A DNA stretch of 25,983 bases from Phallusia fumigata (GCA_008931825.1 QXVZ01014369.1:1-25983); one strand, 5' to 3'; counted from the first letter of the stretch, positions 10,060 through 18,651 are shown. Program-made: numbers and translations. Notes: generated from the sequence alone by a model not told the origin.

Positions 10060-11115
10060 ATATGATAAAATTCATCCTAATCAGAGATCATTTTATAAAT
10101 TTAATCACTATATGGATCATCCCAGAAACTTTTTGTTTGTGATGTTTGGAAGAATGTAAAATGTGTTAAAAACGTTTCACTCTGTTGGGGCTAGCTGGGT
10201 AACCTTTGGGGCTGTTGGTCAAATGAAACAGATGACAATTCGATGAACATATGTTCCAGCTGCGAAAGTTTCATCCAAACCCACCAACATTTTATGCGCA
10301 TGGACAAACTGCAGGGTACAAAAAGCAAAAAAAGCAAAAAAAACATACAGAGTGACAACCATATGTCTCTCCATTTGAGGAGGGGATTCATAATTAAGGT
10401 TACCTTTGGTTATATAGTTCTACGAAACGCCAGTCTTGCTGCGATAAACTAGAAGTCTGATAAAAATTCACAACAATAACATGTAATACAAATTGTTTAT
10501 ATTTAATCCAATTCGGACATTTAATAGTTTGACCCATTTAAGTGGGTTAGTGCAGTAACTGCTTAGGCTTTAAGGTAAAACATGTCAACTATTGCACCAC
10601 ACAAACTGTTCAAATGTCACCCAATTCCGACATTGTTTAGCAATTTAACCTATTTTGGGGGGCTAGTGGAGTTATCGCTGCCGCTATAATGTAAAAAAAA
10701 GCTATGACTGGAACTATGGGGTAAAACACATAAATTATTGCACAACGATAATATATTATACAAACTGTCCAAATTTATCTAATTCGGAGATTGTTTAACA
10801 ATTTGACCCATTTTAAGGGGCAACGGGATAACCATTGGGGCTATAGGATCAAACAAAACTGATGACACAACTCCATCCCCCCATCTACCAGCTGTAAAAG
10901 TTTCATTCAAATCCGCAAAACATTTCATGCCAAAGTGGACAGACATAGTGCAAGGAAATATTTCACCCTTTAGGGGAATAGCAAGGTAGCCCTTGGGGCT
11001 ATAGAGTCAATCGATACAGACAACACACCGACATGACCATATCTACCAGCTGTGACAGTTTCATCCAAATCCATCAAACATTTCTTGCCCAAAGTGCGTG
11101 GACAAATTGCAGGGC
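10060..11115. repeat. Family e tandem repeat block
   Basis: There are several degenerate units with TCCAATTCGGACATTG, TTGACCCATTTTAGGGG, CTAGTGGGGTAACC and GGGGCTATGG. The longer units end with TCATCCAAATCCACCAAACA and GTGGACAAACTGCAGGG. Short open frames inside are by-products of the repeat. Confidence 0.65.
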
Positions 11116-11272
11116 AGAAAAAACTGAGTGAAACCAATGTGTGTTTCATTCAGAAAGGGGTACTTCGCATTGCACCAATTGTCAAAACAGAAAACTTCTA
11201 GTTGTTGGGGTAAACGTTTTAGTTCCAGTGTCCAAATTTGGACGACTTTTTTGACCCAGAGGTGGAAACAGA

Positions 11273-11491
11273 CGTTAGACAAAAAAACGAAAAGAGGAAT
11301 AAAAGTTATCGAAGCACGGAAACACCCCTGTTTACTTATGGCATGCGATGCATCTGATCAAGATGATCCAGATTAACGTTGGAAACATACAGACGTTAGA
11401 CAGAAAACCAAAAAGAGAAATAAAAGTTATCGAAGCACATAAACACCACTGTTTACTTACATTGGCATGTGATGCATCACGATGATCCAGA
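11273..11491. repeat. Local direct tandem duplication (about 100 bp, two copies)
   Basis: ACGTTAGACA followed by ATAAAAGTTATCGAAGCAC and GATGATCCAGATT occurs at about 11273-11374 and again at 11391-11491 with few differences. It is a recent local duplication abutting the h copy. Confidence 0.8.
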
Positions 11492-11494
11492 TTC

Positions 11495-11554
11495 CTCCAT
11501 TGTGCAGCTTTTCCAATCGGTTTGATATTCCGTATCCGTTTTTAAGAACCAAAT
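11495..11554 (-). ncRNA. Candidate h exon (copy 4), donor lost
   Basis: The acceptor is CAGTTTTGTTGCAG. The donor GTATC is changed to GAATC. It is open in a shifted frame (DLVLKNGYGISNRLEKL). Confidence 0.3.
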
Positions 11555-11740
11555 CTGCAACAAAACTGACAACAGCATTCCAGTTTACGGACATAGCTAA
11601 CAAAATATAAGGTGTAAGGTTTTTCGCGCATTTAAAGTAAATGACAATTATGTTGCTGATCGACAGTTTAATTCATTTTAACATGTTAAGCCTTTCGTGA
11701 TTTACACGGTTTTGCTTAGAAGAATTCGTTTATATCATGA

Positions 11741-11872
11741 TGTGGATCTATGGATGCTGACGAATGTTGAACGAAACACACGTGACAAGCAAAGTAACAG
11801 GTGCAACATGCAAATCGTCATGCAAAAAACAACACCAGGCTCGCTATTCGTCGCAGCAACAGGAAAGTGCGA
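11741..11872. ncRNA. Family d hairpin, strongly decayed
   Basis: GATGCTGACGAAT and CTATTCGTCGCAGCAACAGG still pair partly. The loop motif ACATGCAAATCG is kept, but the lower stem is gone. Confidence 0.4.
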
Positions 11873-12419
11873 AAATATTTGATTTTTAAAATTTATCCTT
11901 TCTCGTCCATTCAAAGAACGTGCTTAAAAACAATAAATACCTGTTGTGCATTGCGTCCGATCCCTGCAGTCCTACATCCAGTAAGGGTCTTCTGGAATCG
12001 AGTTCTAATAGAAAATGCAGAAATGTAAACGACAAAAAGTGAGCACTGCATTTTACTATGCATCGAAGTTATCAAAATTGGATTGTAATAACAACACACA
12101 TATCAAAAGCATGATTTAAACGACCTTTTCTAACACGGTTTCAGCGATGCGCTATAAACAACTTTGGGCCCTTTGGCAGACCAAAAATAAGCTTTAATTG
12201 CAGAAAAATACCGTATCTACAAATCTACTGCAGAAAACTATCGTAAAAAAGCAGAGTTGTTGTAATGCACGCTTTTTACATTGTGATGTAGCAATGCATT
12301 TCGGTTACCCATGCGCACCTTTACAAACTGAATGGCTGCAGCAGCAACAAACAGAGAAAGTCTGTTTTACACGTTAAGCAGTGGTACAATATAAAACGCT
12401 GGGCTGCGTCTATATCAAT
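11873..12419. other. Gene-less stretch left of family e unit
   Basis: AT-rich, with short open frames on both strands that carry no recognisable domain. No named family is seen between about 11.9 and 12.4 kb. Confidence 0.5.
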
Positions 12420-12545
12420 ACTTTACACAAACTGTCCAAATCTCATATTATTCAGACATTGTTGTTTAGTAATTTGATACAATTTAGGGGCCTAGTTAGA
12501 TAAACGCTAGGGCTACAACACAGTCGACCAAAACACAACTTCCCA
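12420..12545. repeat. Family e tandem repeat, single unit
   Basis: The unit has ATTCAGACATTGTTGTTTAGTAATTTGA, then AATTTAGGGGCCTAGTTAGATAAACGCTAGGGCTA. It is a degenerate single unit of the repeat that forms longer blocks at 2.9, 5.4 and 10.1 kb. Confidence 0.5.
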
Positions 12546-12599
12546 AGAGGCTAATTTGGGTAGTCAAGTGATGGTTAGTGAATATTAAAATTTACTGAC

Positions 12600-12707
12600 C
12601 TGTTTTAGGTATATTCTTGAACAACGTTTCTCCAGAAAAAATGTCCGGGCGGCGGTCGAGCAATCAGTGGATAATCTGAAAGCATTATTCAGAAGCCGGA
12701 CGAGGAC
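12600..12707 (-). ncRNA. Candidate exon 2 (copy 6), open
   Basis: The acceptor is CATTTGTTTCAG and the donor is AAAACAG|GTCAGT. The 108 nt are open in phase 0 (VLVRLLNNAFRLSTDC, then RCSRIYLKQ). The 8.8-kb copy keeps the same frame and peptide start. Confidence 0.45.
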
Positions 12708-12787
12708 CTGAAACAAATGATCTAACAGCAGTATTGTGTATTTGGTGAGTTGTTACTTGCGACACTACAAAATACATTCCGGTAACA

Positions 12788-12827
12788 TGTAAAAGCAAAC
12801 TAGTGTGCACCCTAATTTACTTCTACA
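12788..12827. ncRNA. Family c' hairpin
   Basis: TGTAAAAGCAAACTAG pairs with CTAATTTACTTCTACA at 13 of 16 positions around TGTGCACC. One stem pair is T-A here and C-G in the 8.9-kb copy, a compensated difference. Confidence 0.55.
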
Positions 12828-12865
12828 GCGACCCCGACAAAAATCGTTTACAACAATGTCATTAC

Positions 12866-12911
12866 CTGTGTATCTTCCACTTGGGAGTAGTTCTCTATCA
12901 CAACGCCCCAT
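12866..12911 (-). ncRNA. Candidate exon 1 (copy 3) with short reading frame
   Basis: The donor is ATACACAG|GTAATG. An ATG at 12909-12911 opens MGRCDRELLPSGRYT, similar to MGRGKGKRPSGKYT at 9.0 kb. Joined to exon 2, the frame stops within about seven residues, so at most a tiny peptide would result. The true 5' end is unknown. Confidence 0.4.
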
Positions 12912-12959
12912 CGACACTGCTGACAAAAGAAGAATGACACGTCGCCACGCCAAAGCTGG

Positions 12960-13165
12960 GTGCCTTTTTCCTTCGATCAATCAAAACACTTGTTCTGGAA
13001 ACGTCAGGAGCGCTCTTAATCTGTCCAATGGCTGACCTTATTGCACCAATCAGCAAGTTGCATTTGGAGCCGGTTGTTTAGTTGCTGGAGGCAAAGCGCT
13101 GCAACAGTTGGTGATCAAATTGACGTGATTTGATTGGCGCTTGTGACTCCACAGAGCTTGCCGAA
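12960..13165 (-). promoter_or_regulatory. CCAAT/CRE promoter-like module (copy 3)
   Basis: CCAAT boxes lie at 13025 and 13046, with a TCAATCAAAACAC variant near 12978, AACGTCAGGAGCGCTC, and CGTGATTTGATTGGCGC further upstream. It is highly similar to 9131-9330. Confidence 0.45.
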
Positions 13166-13451
13166 AGCTGAAGAAGGTTTTTTGCATTGTTAAAACCACA
13201 CATGTTTGAAACAAATATCTTTGGGTCGCCGTTAAAGTTTTACACGTTATCAGCGGATTAGACCTTGCATAAATCCAATTGACAGTTTAGATATTAAATT
13301 TAGACAAATTTACATGTATTGCATTTTGGAGCACAAGGGATTTAAATAACTAAGCGGGGGTGAAAGAAAACAACGTGGAATGCTTTGAACTAGATTAGGA
13401 AACGAAAGCGCCACAAAACAGTTAGGAAATAAATGTTATGATGCAGCCTAC

Positions 13452-13500
13452 CTTGAAACTCAGTTGCATTTGTCCGTGCACCGACATGAATAAAAACTCC
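13452..13500 (-). ncRNA. Candidate exon 0 (copy 2)
   Basis: The donor TCAAG|GTAGGC is homologous to the one at 9591. No clear acceptor is seen, so the start is approximate. Confidence 0.3.
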
Positions 13501-13625
13501 GTTATCTTAACATAAACTGTCGCAGTTTCGCTTTTCAGATCATCCGCGCACGGGTTTCCTTTGCGGACCAACTCTAATCCAACTCTCCCCATCTCGACGC
13601 GGTTGCGTTACAGCCGAGTCAACAA

Positions 13626-13695
13626 ATAAAAACCTAAACCTAGTGAGCAGTGGGATTCGAACCCAGAAGAAATTAGACAGCTAGCAACCTAACAC
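13626..13695 (-). mobile_element. tRNA-derived (SINE-like) fragment, copy 2
   Basis: The minus strand has TTAGGTTGCTAGCT and a strong B-box-like GGGTTCGAATCCCAC followed by CTCACTAGG. It matches 9738-9815 with part of the A-box side lost. A cloverleaf does not close, so it is not a functional tRNA gene. Confidence 0.5.
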
Positions 13696-13731
13696 CAAAC
13701 ATATGCCTTTGATAATTGTAAGCTTACTTAC

Positions 13732-13840
13732 ATTGAGCAGTTGGTTCCTGTGGACACATTGACTTGCATGAGAAAGAAGAAGTTTCCTGCAATCCCACCT
13801 GGCAGGAGTTCACGTTGTCAGCGGCAAATTCAAGAACTTC
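13732..13840 (-). ncRNA. Fused E-a exon, open
   Basis: The acceptor GTTTTGTTTCAG is of E type. The donor TCAAT|GTAAGT is of a type. The intervening intron has been lost by deletion. The 109 nt are open throughout (EVLEFAADNVNSCQVGL, then CKSMCPQEPTAQ), joining the E frame to the a frame used at 16.7 and 17.3 kb. Confidence 0.45.
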
Positions 13841-13915
13841 CTGAAACAAAACATACCAAAGACAGAAAAATGCAAATATTTTTCCATACTGCGCCTATTG
13901 CAAACAATTTCGAAC

Positions 13916-13959
13916 ATTGCAAAGGCGAAACAGTGTGCACTCTGTTTTGCTTAAGCAAT
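13916..13959. ncRNA. Family c hairpin
   Basis: AAGGCGAAACAG / CTGTTTTGCTTA pairs around TGTGCACT, and an outer ATTGC / GCAAT pair closes the stem. It lies between B and E copies. Confidence 0.55.
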
Positions 13960-14017
13960 TGATCCTAGAACTTTCTCTTTACCTTACAATCGTTTAATGG
14001 TAATGTGCTCGACTCAC

Positions 14018-14078
14018 CTGTTCAGTAGCGAAATGTTATAATCAGCAGTAGTTCTACAAGCCGTGATGGTCAAAGGTT
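14018..14078 (-). ncRNA. Candidate B exon (copy 4), canonical splice sites
   Basis: The acceptor is TTTTTTTCTTCAG and the donor is CTGAACAG|GTGAGT. The 61 nt are open in one frame (PLTITACRTTADYNISLLN). It has the best splice sites of the B family. Confidence 0.45.
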
Positions 14079-14171
14079 CTGAAGAAAAAAAGCGCGAAAA
14101 TAACAAATCGAGAAATAAAACGCTGTTAGGGACGCATAGTTATGGGAAAATGGCCCAACTATGCAATTGGC

Positions 14172-14212
14172 GTAACAGAGATGGTCAGCGTGCACTCCGT
14201 ACCACCTCCGTA
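14172..14212. ncRNA. Family b hairpin
   Basis: GTAACAGAGATGGTCAGC and TCCGTACCACCTCCGTAT are imperfectly complementary around GTGCAC. Confidence 0.45.
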
Positions 14213-14320
14213 TTTAGTTCAATACATTACATGAGAGAGTTGAGTGGACCCATAACCAGATAGATACAAAGAAATAAAAATAAACTTAACTGCTGTGTAA
14301 ATGGCGGTTGTCCGATTCGT

Positions 14321-14400
14321 AGTTGTTTAGGACAATCAATGGTATTTGTGTTCAAAGGGCGCTCAGTATTTTGCCTTTAATTAGTTTCATAGAAAAAATG
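14321..14400. repeat. Degenerate b block with collapsed hairpin
   Basis: GGACAATCAATGG and AATTAGTTTCATAGAAAAAATG match b flanks, but the hairpin has been reduced to AAAGGGCGCTCAG. It lies immediately beside an intact b copy, so it is a local tandem duplicate. Confidence 0.45.
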
Positions 14401-14545
14401 ATTTAAACTTTACTGTATGATGTCGGCTGTTTGATTTCGAGTAATACTAGTAATAGTAATACAAAAAACAACGACCAGCATAAATTAACCCACACTTTCA
14501 ACGTTTGGTGTGAGATGTTTCGAATAACGTTGAAGTTGTGAATAC

Positions 14546-14605
14546 CTCCGTTCCTTATGATGCAGGCATTTGATATTTTGGAAATGTGTCCGCAACAAAA
14601 GACAT
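14546..14605 (-). ncRNA. Candidate h exon (copy 3)
   Basis: The acceptor is AAGTTTTGTTGCAG and the donor is ACGGAG|GTATTC. It is open, but in a frame shifted relative to the 16.1-kb copy (DVFCCGHISKISNACI). Confidence 0.35.
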
Positions 14606-14705
14606 CTGCAACAAAACTTACAACACAGCATACATGTTTGGGCATTAATGCCTAATATTAGGTGCAAGTTTAGTTTCGCAGTAAAACAACCATGTGTTTA
14701 AACGA

Positions 14706-14844
14706 TTACACTTCCGCCGATGTTGACAACCGAATAGTCAGCAACGATGTACACGTGACATGCACAATAGTAAGTGCAACATGCAAATCAATGAAAAAAA
14801 TTGACACCGGGCTCACTATTCGGAGCAGCAACAGAGAAGTGTTC
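14706..14844. ncRNA. Family d hairpin, well paired
   Basis: The arms are ACACTTCCGCCGATGTTG...CCGAATAGT and ACTATTCGGAGCAGCAACAGAGAAGTGT. The loop contains ACATGCAAATC (an octamer-like ATGCAAAT) after AGTAAGTGCA. Confidence 0.6.
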
Positions 14845-14976
14845 TTGAAAATAGGTTCAACAGCAAAGTGAACGCAAGTTTAAGTTTATATTTTTCCGCG
14901 TTAAAAAGCTCTTATCGTCCTGTTGTTTTATGATTCGACTAAACACGCGCCTTCTAAAAATTGTCAGTTTACTTAC

Positions 14977-15058
14977 ATTGTGCAGTTTGCTACTTGCTTC
15001 CCTCTTGTGGATTCATGTCGAAATTCATGTGGAGTTTGAACAAAATTTGGATAAAACT
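14977..15058 (-). ncRNA. Candidate a exon (copy 4)
   Basis: The acceptor is TTTTGTTGCAG and the donor is ACAAT|GTAAGT. The reading EFYPNFVQTPHEFRHES keeps the frame of the 17.3-kb copy for about 20 residues. It then loses the CPQEPTAQ tail through a deletion. Confidence 0.4.
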
Positions 15059-15066
15059 CTGCAACA

Positions 15067-15370
15067 AAATTGGTATGATATGTAATATTGCAACGAATTG
15101 ATGTACATAGTTCTATTAATATGTTGTGTAAACAATATTCGGTATGAAATACGATTAAAACTTTCGTGGGAATAAGCTAGTACTCTTTTAACGCACCCAC
15201 ATTAACAAGGATTTGTCATTTATTTCTATATTATATGGGAGCTAAATCCAAAGCATAACGGTCGTGTGAATATACAGTAAAAATTGTCAACTAAAATACA
15301 CTTATATTAGAATTATAGGTTTGGCAGAAACTATCAACAGGCCAGAACACAACGAAAATTTAAAAACGTA
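15067..15370. other. Gap between E and a copies
   Basis: AT-rich intergenic or intronic sequence. A GTTTGGCAGAAACT-like string resembles 17545-17560 and 18945-18960. No hairpin of the named families is seen here. Confidence 0.5.
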
Positions 15371-15372
15371 AC

Positions 15373-15474
15373 CTGTCTGAAGTCTGCTTGACCTCACACC
15401 GATCATGAACTTGGCCATATACAGGAAGGAGAAATGTTGCCAACATTTGTTCTTGTCATAATTCCAAGAAGTTC
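15373..15474 (-). ncRNA. Candidate E exon (copy 3)
   Basis: The acceptor is CTTTTTGTTTCAG and the donor is AGACAG|GTTACG. Phase 0 gives ELLGIMTRTNVGNISPSC then a stop. Another frame is open throughout (TSWNYDKNKCWQHFSF...), but it is not conserved in sister copies. Confidence 0.4.
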
Positions 15475-15551
15475 CTGAAACAAAAAGACATCACAGACAG
15501 CAAAATGCGAAATCAAATATATACACCGCCTATTGTAAACCAATTTGCAAA

Positions 15552-15607
15552 AACATATTGCTAAGGCGGAACAGTGTGCACCCTGTTTAACCTCCATCAA
15601 AAATGTT
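15552..15607. ncRNA. Family c hairpin
   Basis: AAGGCGGAACAG / CTGTTTAACCTC pairs around TGTGCACC with some mismatches. The outer AACAT / ATGTT pairing differs from the outer pairs of other c copies. Confidence 0.45.
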
Positions 15608-15612
15608 GTTTA

Positions 15613-15660
15613 ACCATTTGATCCTAGAACATTATCTTTCATGATCTAGGATCAAATGGT
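15613..15660. repeat. Perfect 16-bp inverted repeat
   Basis: ACCATTTGATCCTAGA and its exact reverse complement flank a 16-nt spacer. Only the left arm is recognisable in the equivalent place of the 13.97-kb unit, so the second arm is a local inverted duplication. It lies between a B copy and a c hairpin. Confidence 0.85.
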
Positions 15661-15697
15661 CTTACATTCGTTAACTATAGTCATGTGCTCAACTCGC

Positions 15698-15788
15698 CTG
15701 TTATGCATCGAATCGTTTTAACCAGCTGTTCGTTTCTAACTCCATTGTCCCGATGGCTCCCTTGACCAGCCCCGGTCGAAGTTTGAGT
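15698..15788 (-). ncRNA. Candidate B exon (copy 3), acceptor lost
   Basis: It is homologous to the 14.0- and 17.9-kb copies. The acceptor region reads CTACTC. The donor is AACAG|GCGAGT with an alternative GTAAGA downstream. A stop interrupts the frame NFDRGWSREPSGQWS. Confidence 0.3.
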
Positions 15789-15867
15789 AGAAAAAAGGGC
15801 AAAATTAACAAATTGAGAAATATGAAGTGGTTAAAGATGCTTCTAAGTAACTATCAATGACATTGGT

Positions 15868-15910
15868 GTACAAGGGGCGGTCAGCGTGCACTCTGAACCA
15901 ACTTCGTATT
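15868..15910. ncRNA. Family b hairpin
   Basis: GTACAAGGGGCGGTCAGC and TCTGAACCAACTTCGTATT are imperfectly complementary around GTGCAC, in the usual b flanks. Confidence 0.45.
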
Positions 15911-16126
15911 CAGTTAAATTCGTTTGTAGACAGGAATTTAAATTGCCTTTAATTAATTTCTTAGACAAAAGTCGGTTGTCTGATTAGCCGCCTATTTTTT
16001 TTCTTGGTCGCAGTAATACTTGGCTACAAACAAAACAATGAGCAGAATTAACCAAACACAAAATACAAAAGTTGTTTGCTTACATTTGGTGTGTAATGCT
16101 TTGAATGACGTTCATGTTGTCGATAC

Positions 16127-16179
16127 CTCCATTGGTTTCGTAATCCATTTGATATTTGGGAAAGTTGCTGGACAAACAT
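16127..16179 (-). ncRNA. Candidate h exon (copy 2), open
   Basis: The acceptor is CAGTTTTGTTGCAG and the donor is ATGGAG|GTATCG. The 53 nt are open, phase 1 in and phase 0 out (DVCPATFPNIKWITKPME). The first residues match the D-x-C-P-x-x-F start of the a exons. Confidence 0.4.
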
Positions 16180-16357
16180 CTGCAACAAAACTGACAACAC
16201 AGCATTGAAGTTCAAGGCATTAGGCCTAATATTAGGATTCGACTAAAACAAGAGTGTTTAAGGTATTTAATAGTAAGTATGGTTATGGCTGATGATATTT
16301 GCACCATGTGTTAAAATGGCTGATGATATTGCTTCGGAAATTCCTTATTTTGATGTT

Positions 16358-16492
16358 GACACTTCTGCCGATGCTGACAACCGAATAGTCAACGAAACAC
16401 ACATAGCATGCAAATTAGTAAGTGCAACATGCAAACCGTTACGAAAAATCAACACCAGGCTCACTATTCGGTGCAGCAACGGGAAAGTGTTC
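16358..16492. ncRNA. Family d hairpin, well paired
   Basis: The left arm starts GACACTTCTGCCGATGCTG and continues to ACCGAATAGT. The right arm runs ACTATTCGGTGCAGCAACGGG to AAGTGTTC. Together they form a stem of about 28 bp with small internal loops. The loop is about 70-75 nt and contains ATGCAAATTAGTAAGTGCAA and an ACATGCAAA motif. Confidence 0.65.
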
Positions 16493-16703
16493 ATTTAAAC
16501 TATGTTCACGTCTTTTAAGTTTTTATTGACCACATAAAAAAGCTTTTGTAAGCCTGCACTATTTGCATGTGACAACTTAACAAACAGGATGTTTAGATTT
16601 TTTAAAAACTTGCACAATACTTATGTGACTTAACAACTTGTTTTGCGTTGTATTCTGCAAACTTAACTAAACACGAGACTTTGATAATTGTAAGTTTACT
16701 TAC

Positions 16704-16775
16704 ATTGAGCAGTTGGTTCCTGTGGACACGTTGACTTGTATCTCGCTTCTGCTGTTACGAAATCATATCGACAAT
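16704..16775 (-). ncRNA. Candidate a exon (copy 3), open
   Basis: The acceptor is GTGTTGTTGCAG and the donor is TCAAT|GTAAGT. It is 72 nt, phase 1-1 and open (DCRYDFVTAEARYKS then TCPQEPTAQ). It is a shortened version of the 17.3-kb copy in the same reading frame. Confidence 0.4.
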
Positions 16776-16891
16776 CTGCAACAACACTAACAAAATACGA
16801 ATTAAAAGCATACTGCCAAAGCAAAATATTCTGCACTCTGTTTGGATTACCTAAAGAAAATGTTTATCCAAGAACGTTCATTTAAGCTTAC

Positions 16892-16991
16892 ATTCGTTGA
16901 CCATCGAACCGTTTTAATCAGCTGTCCGTTTTAATTCCCAGAAATCCTACAAGCAGTAATGGCATCCTGTGACCAGTAGCAATCGAAGATT
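16892..16991 (-). ncRNA. Candidate B exon (copy 2)
   Basis: The acceptor is TTTTTTCTTCAG and the donor is CGAAT|GTAAGC. The start reads IFDCYWSQDAITACRISGN before a stop. It precedes a degenerate c hairpin (16815-16850, centre TGCA). Confidence 0.35.
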
Positions 16992-17264
16992 CTGAAGAAA
17001 AAAGGGCACTGATACTAAAATGTGAAATATAACGTCGTTAGTGATGCTTAGTTTCTAAAAACAAGAGTCTTTTAAGTTTATATTAATCACAGGAAAAAAG
17101 CTCCTGCGAGCCTCCATTATCTGCTTATTACAACGTAACAAACTACACATACACATGTTTCAAAGACTTTCACAATGCTTATTGTACTTTAACAATCTGT
17201 TTTGCGTTGTATTCTGCCTATCTCGACTAAACACGCTCGTAAATTAATTGTAAGTTGCACTTAC

Positions 17265-17369
17265 ATTGTGCAGTTGGTTCCTGTGGACACGCTGACTTGT
17301 ATCTCGCCTTAGCTGTTGGGAATTCACATAGAAATTCTTGTGGTGTTTGAAACGGGTTCTGACAAAAAT
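17265..17369 (-). ncRNA. Candidate a exon (copy 2), fully open, phase 1-1
   Basis: The acceptor is GGTTTTGTTGTAG and the donor is ACAAT|GTAAGT. It is 105 nt, symmetric phase 1, and open: DFCQNPFQTPQEFL, then ARYKSACPQEPTAQ. The copies at 15.0 and 16.7 kb keep parts of this peptide in the same frame. This is the best case for a coding origin, but other copies have frameshifts or stops. Confidence 0.45.
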
Positions 17370-17586
17370 CTACAACAAAACCAACAGTATACACATTTAC
17401 TATAAATGTAACGACATTTTTAAGGACTTCTTGTTTATTTCTACACAACAAATTATGCCAAATAAAGCTTAAACCGAAACATTGCGGTCGTCTGAATATA
17501 CAATTGTTAACTCTATTACACCTATATGGGTATTATATGTTTGACAGTAAATAGGCAGTGAAAAAACAAAAACTCAAAAACTAAAC

Positions 17587-17685
17587 CTGTCTGATGTCTG
17601 CCTGATCTTCCTCAGATCATAACCTGGAGATTGACCACAAGCAGGATGAAGAGTTCACCATGTCAGCCGTAATTCCAAGAAGTTC
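17587..17685 (-). ncRNA. Candidate E exon (copy 2)
   Basis: The acceptor is GCTTTTGTTTAG and the donor is AGACAG|GTTTAG. The phase-0 frame ELLGITADMVNSSSCLWSI ends at a TGA. It ends with the same ATCAGACAG as other E and exon 3 copies. Confidence 0.4.
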
Positions 17686-17765
17686 CTAAACAAAAGCATA
17701 CCACAGACAAAAAAATGCGAAATCAACTCTATACACTGCCCGTTGCAACACTTTTCGCAAAAGCA

Positions 17766-17814
17766 TTTACCAAGGCGAAACAGTGTGCACCCTGTCTTGC
17801 CTTCACCAAATAAA
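17766..17814. ncRNA. Family c hairpin
   Basis: AAGGCGAAACAG / CTGTCTTGCCTT is an 11-of-12 stem (one G-T) around TGTGCACC. An outer TTTA / TAAA pairing extends the stem. Confidence 0.55.
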
Positions 17815-17882
17815 ATTTATCCTGGAACATTATGTTTCATATAAGCTTACATTCGTTAATTAGTCATGTGCCCGACTCGCCT

Positions 17883-17976
17883 GCTATGCATTAAATCGTT
17901 TCCCTCATCTGTCCTTTTCGAACCCCAGTAGTCCTAGAATCAGTGATGCTCCCCCATGACCAGAACCAGTCAAAGT
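17883..17976 (-). ncRNA. Candidate B exon (copy 1)
   Basis: There is a long open stretch NFDWFWSWGSITDSRTTGV, then RKGQMRETI and a stop. The acceptor is damaged (CTTTAC where sister copies have CTTCAG). The end carries AG|GCGAGT, with an alternative GTAAGC about 30 nt further on. Confidence 0.35.
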
Positions 17977-18076
17977 TTGTAAAGAAAAAACGACAGAAAT
18001 AACAAAACGAGAAATATAATATTTTTAGACATGCATAGATATTGAAAATATGTTTGGGACAATCAATAAAATTGGC

Positions 18077-18120
18077 GTACAAAGGGCTGTTCAGCGTGCA
18101 CTCTGTACCACCTCCGTATT
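18077..18120. ncRNA. Family b hairpin
   Basis: GTACAAAGGGCTGTTCAGC pairs imperfectly with the right arm TGTACCACCTCCGTATT around GTGCAC. The flanks (TTGGC before, TTTAATTCGTTTGTAGACAG after) are shared with all other b copies. Confidence 0.5.
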
Positions 18121-18400
18121 TAGTTTAATTCGTTTGTAGACAGAAATTTGAATTGCCTTTAATCAGTTACATAGAAATTGATTTAAACTTAACTGTGTAA
18201 TGTCAGTTGCTTAATTCGCAGTCCCTTTTGTTTCTTTCTTAGTCGCAGTAACATTTGGCTACAAAACACAATGAGCAGAATTACCCACACACTTAACGTT
18301 TAGTGTCTTAGGTTTGGTTGCAAATTAACAAACTGATCTGTTTTGCGTTGCTTAATGCCTCGAATAAAAACGTGCCTTTAAAAGTTGGAAGTTTACTTCC

Positions 18401-18494
18401 ATCCATCAGTTTGTTCCTGTGGACACGTTGACTTGCATTTTGATTTTGCTGTTGTGAATTCATGTGTTTTTTCGGAACTGATCTGGACATAAAT
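18401..18494 (-). ncRNA. Candidate a exon (copy 1), donor mutated
   Basis: The acceptor is GGTTTCGTTGCAG. The donor GT has become GG (GATGGAAGT). The characteristic AAGTCAACGTGTCCACAGGA block is intact. The gap to the preceding E copy is only about 59 nt and holds no hairpin. Confidence 0.4.
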
Positions 18495-18553
18495 CTGCAA
18501 CGAAACCAACAAGATCAAAATTCTGTGCATTTGCAATAACAAAATCTGCTTAC

Positions 18554-18651
18554 CTCCCCCAACCATAAACTGGATATTGGCCATACGCAGGAAGAATTCT
18601 ATGATCCAAGTCGCCAAGAGTTCGTCTTGTTGGCGGTAATTCAAGATATTC
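18554..18651 (-). ncRNA. Candidate E exon with a full-length open frame
   Basis: The acceptor is TTTTTGTTTCAG and the donor is GGGAG|GTAAGC, both good. The 98 nt are open in phase 0 (EYLELPPTRRTLGDLDHRIL then PAYGQYPVYGWG). It is the most protein-like segment of the array. Other E copies share the first residues (E-x-L-x) but then diverge or stop, so coding status is uncertain. Confidence 0.45.

Noticed and set aside
15373..15474. A Kunitz-like impression (SWNYDKNKCWQHFSF) in one frame of an E copy
   Set aside because: The frame is not shared by the other E copies and lacks the remaining Kunitz cysteines and the GCGGN core.
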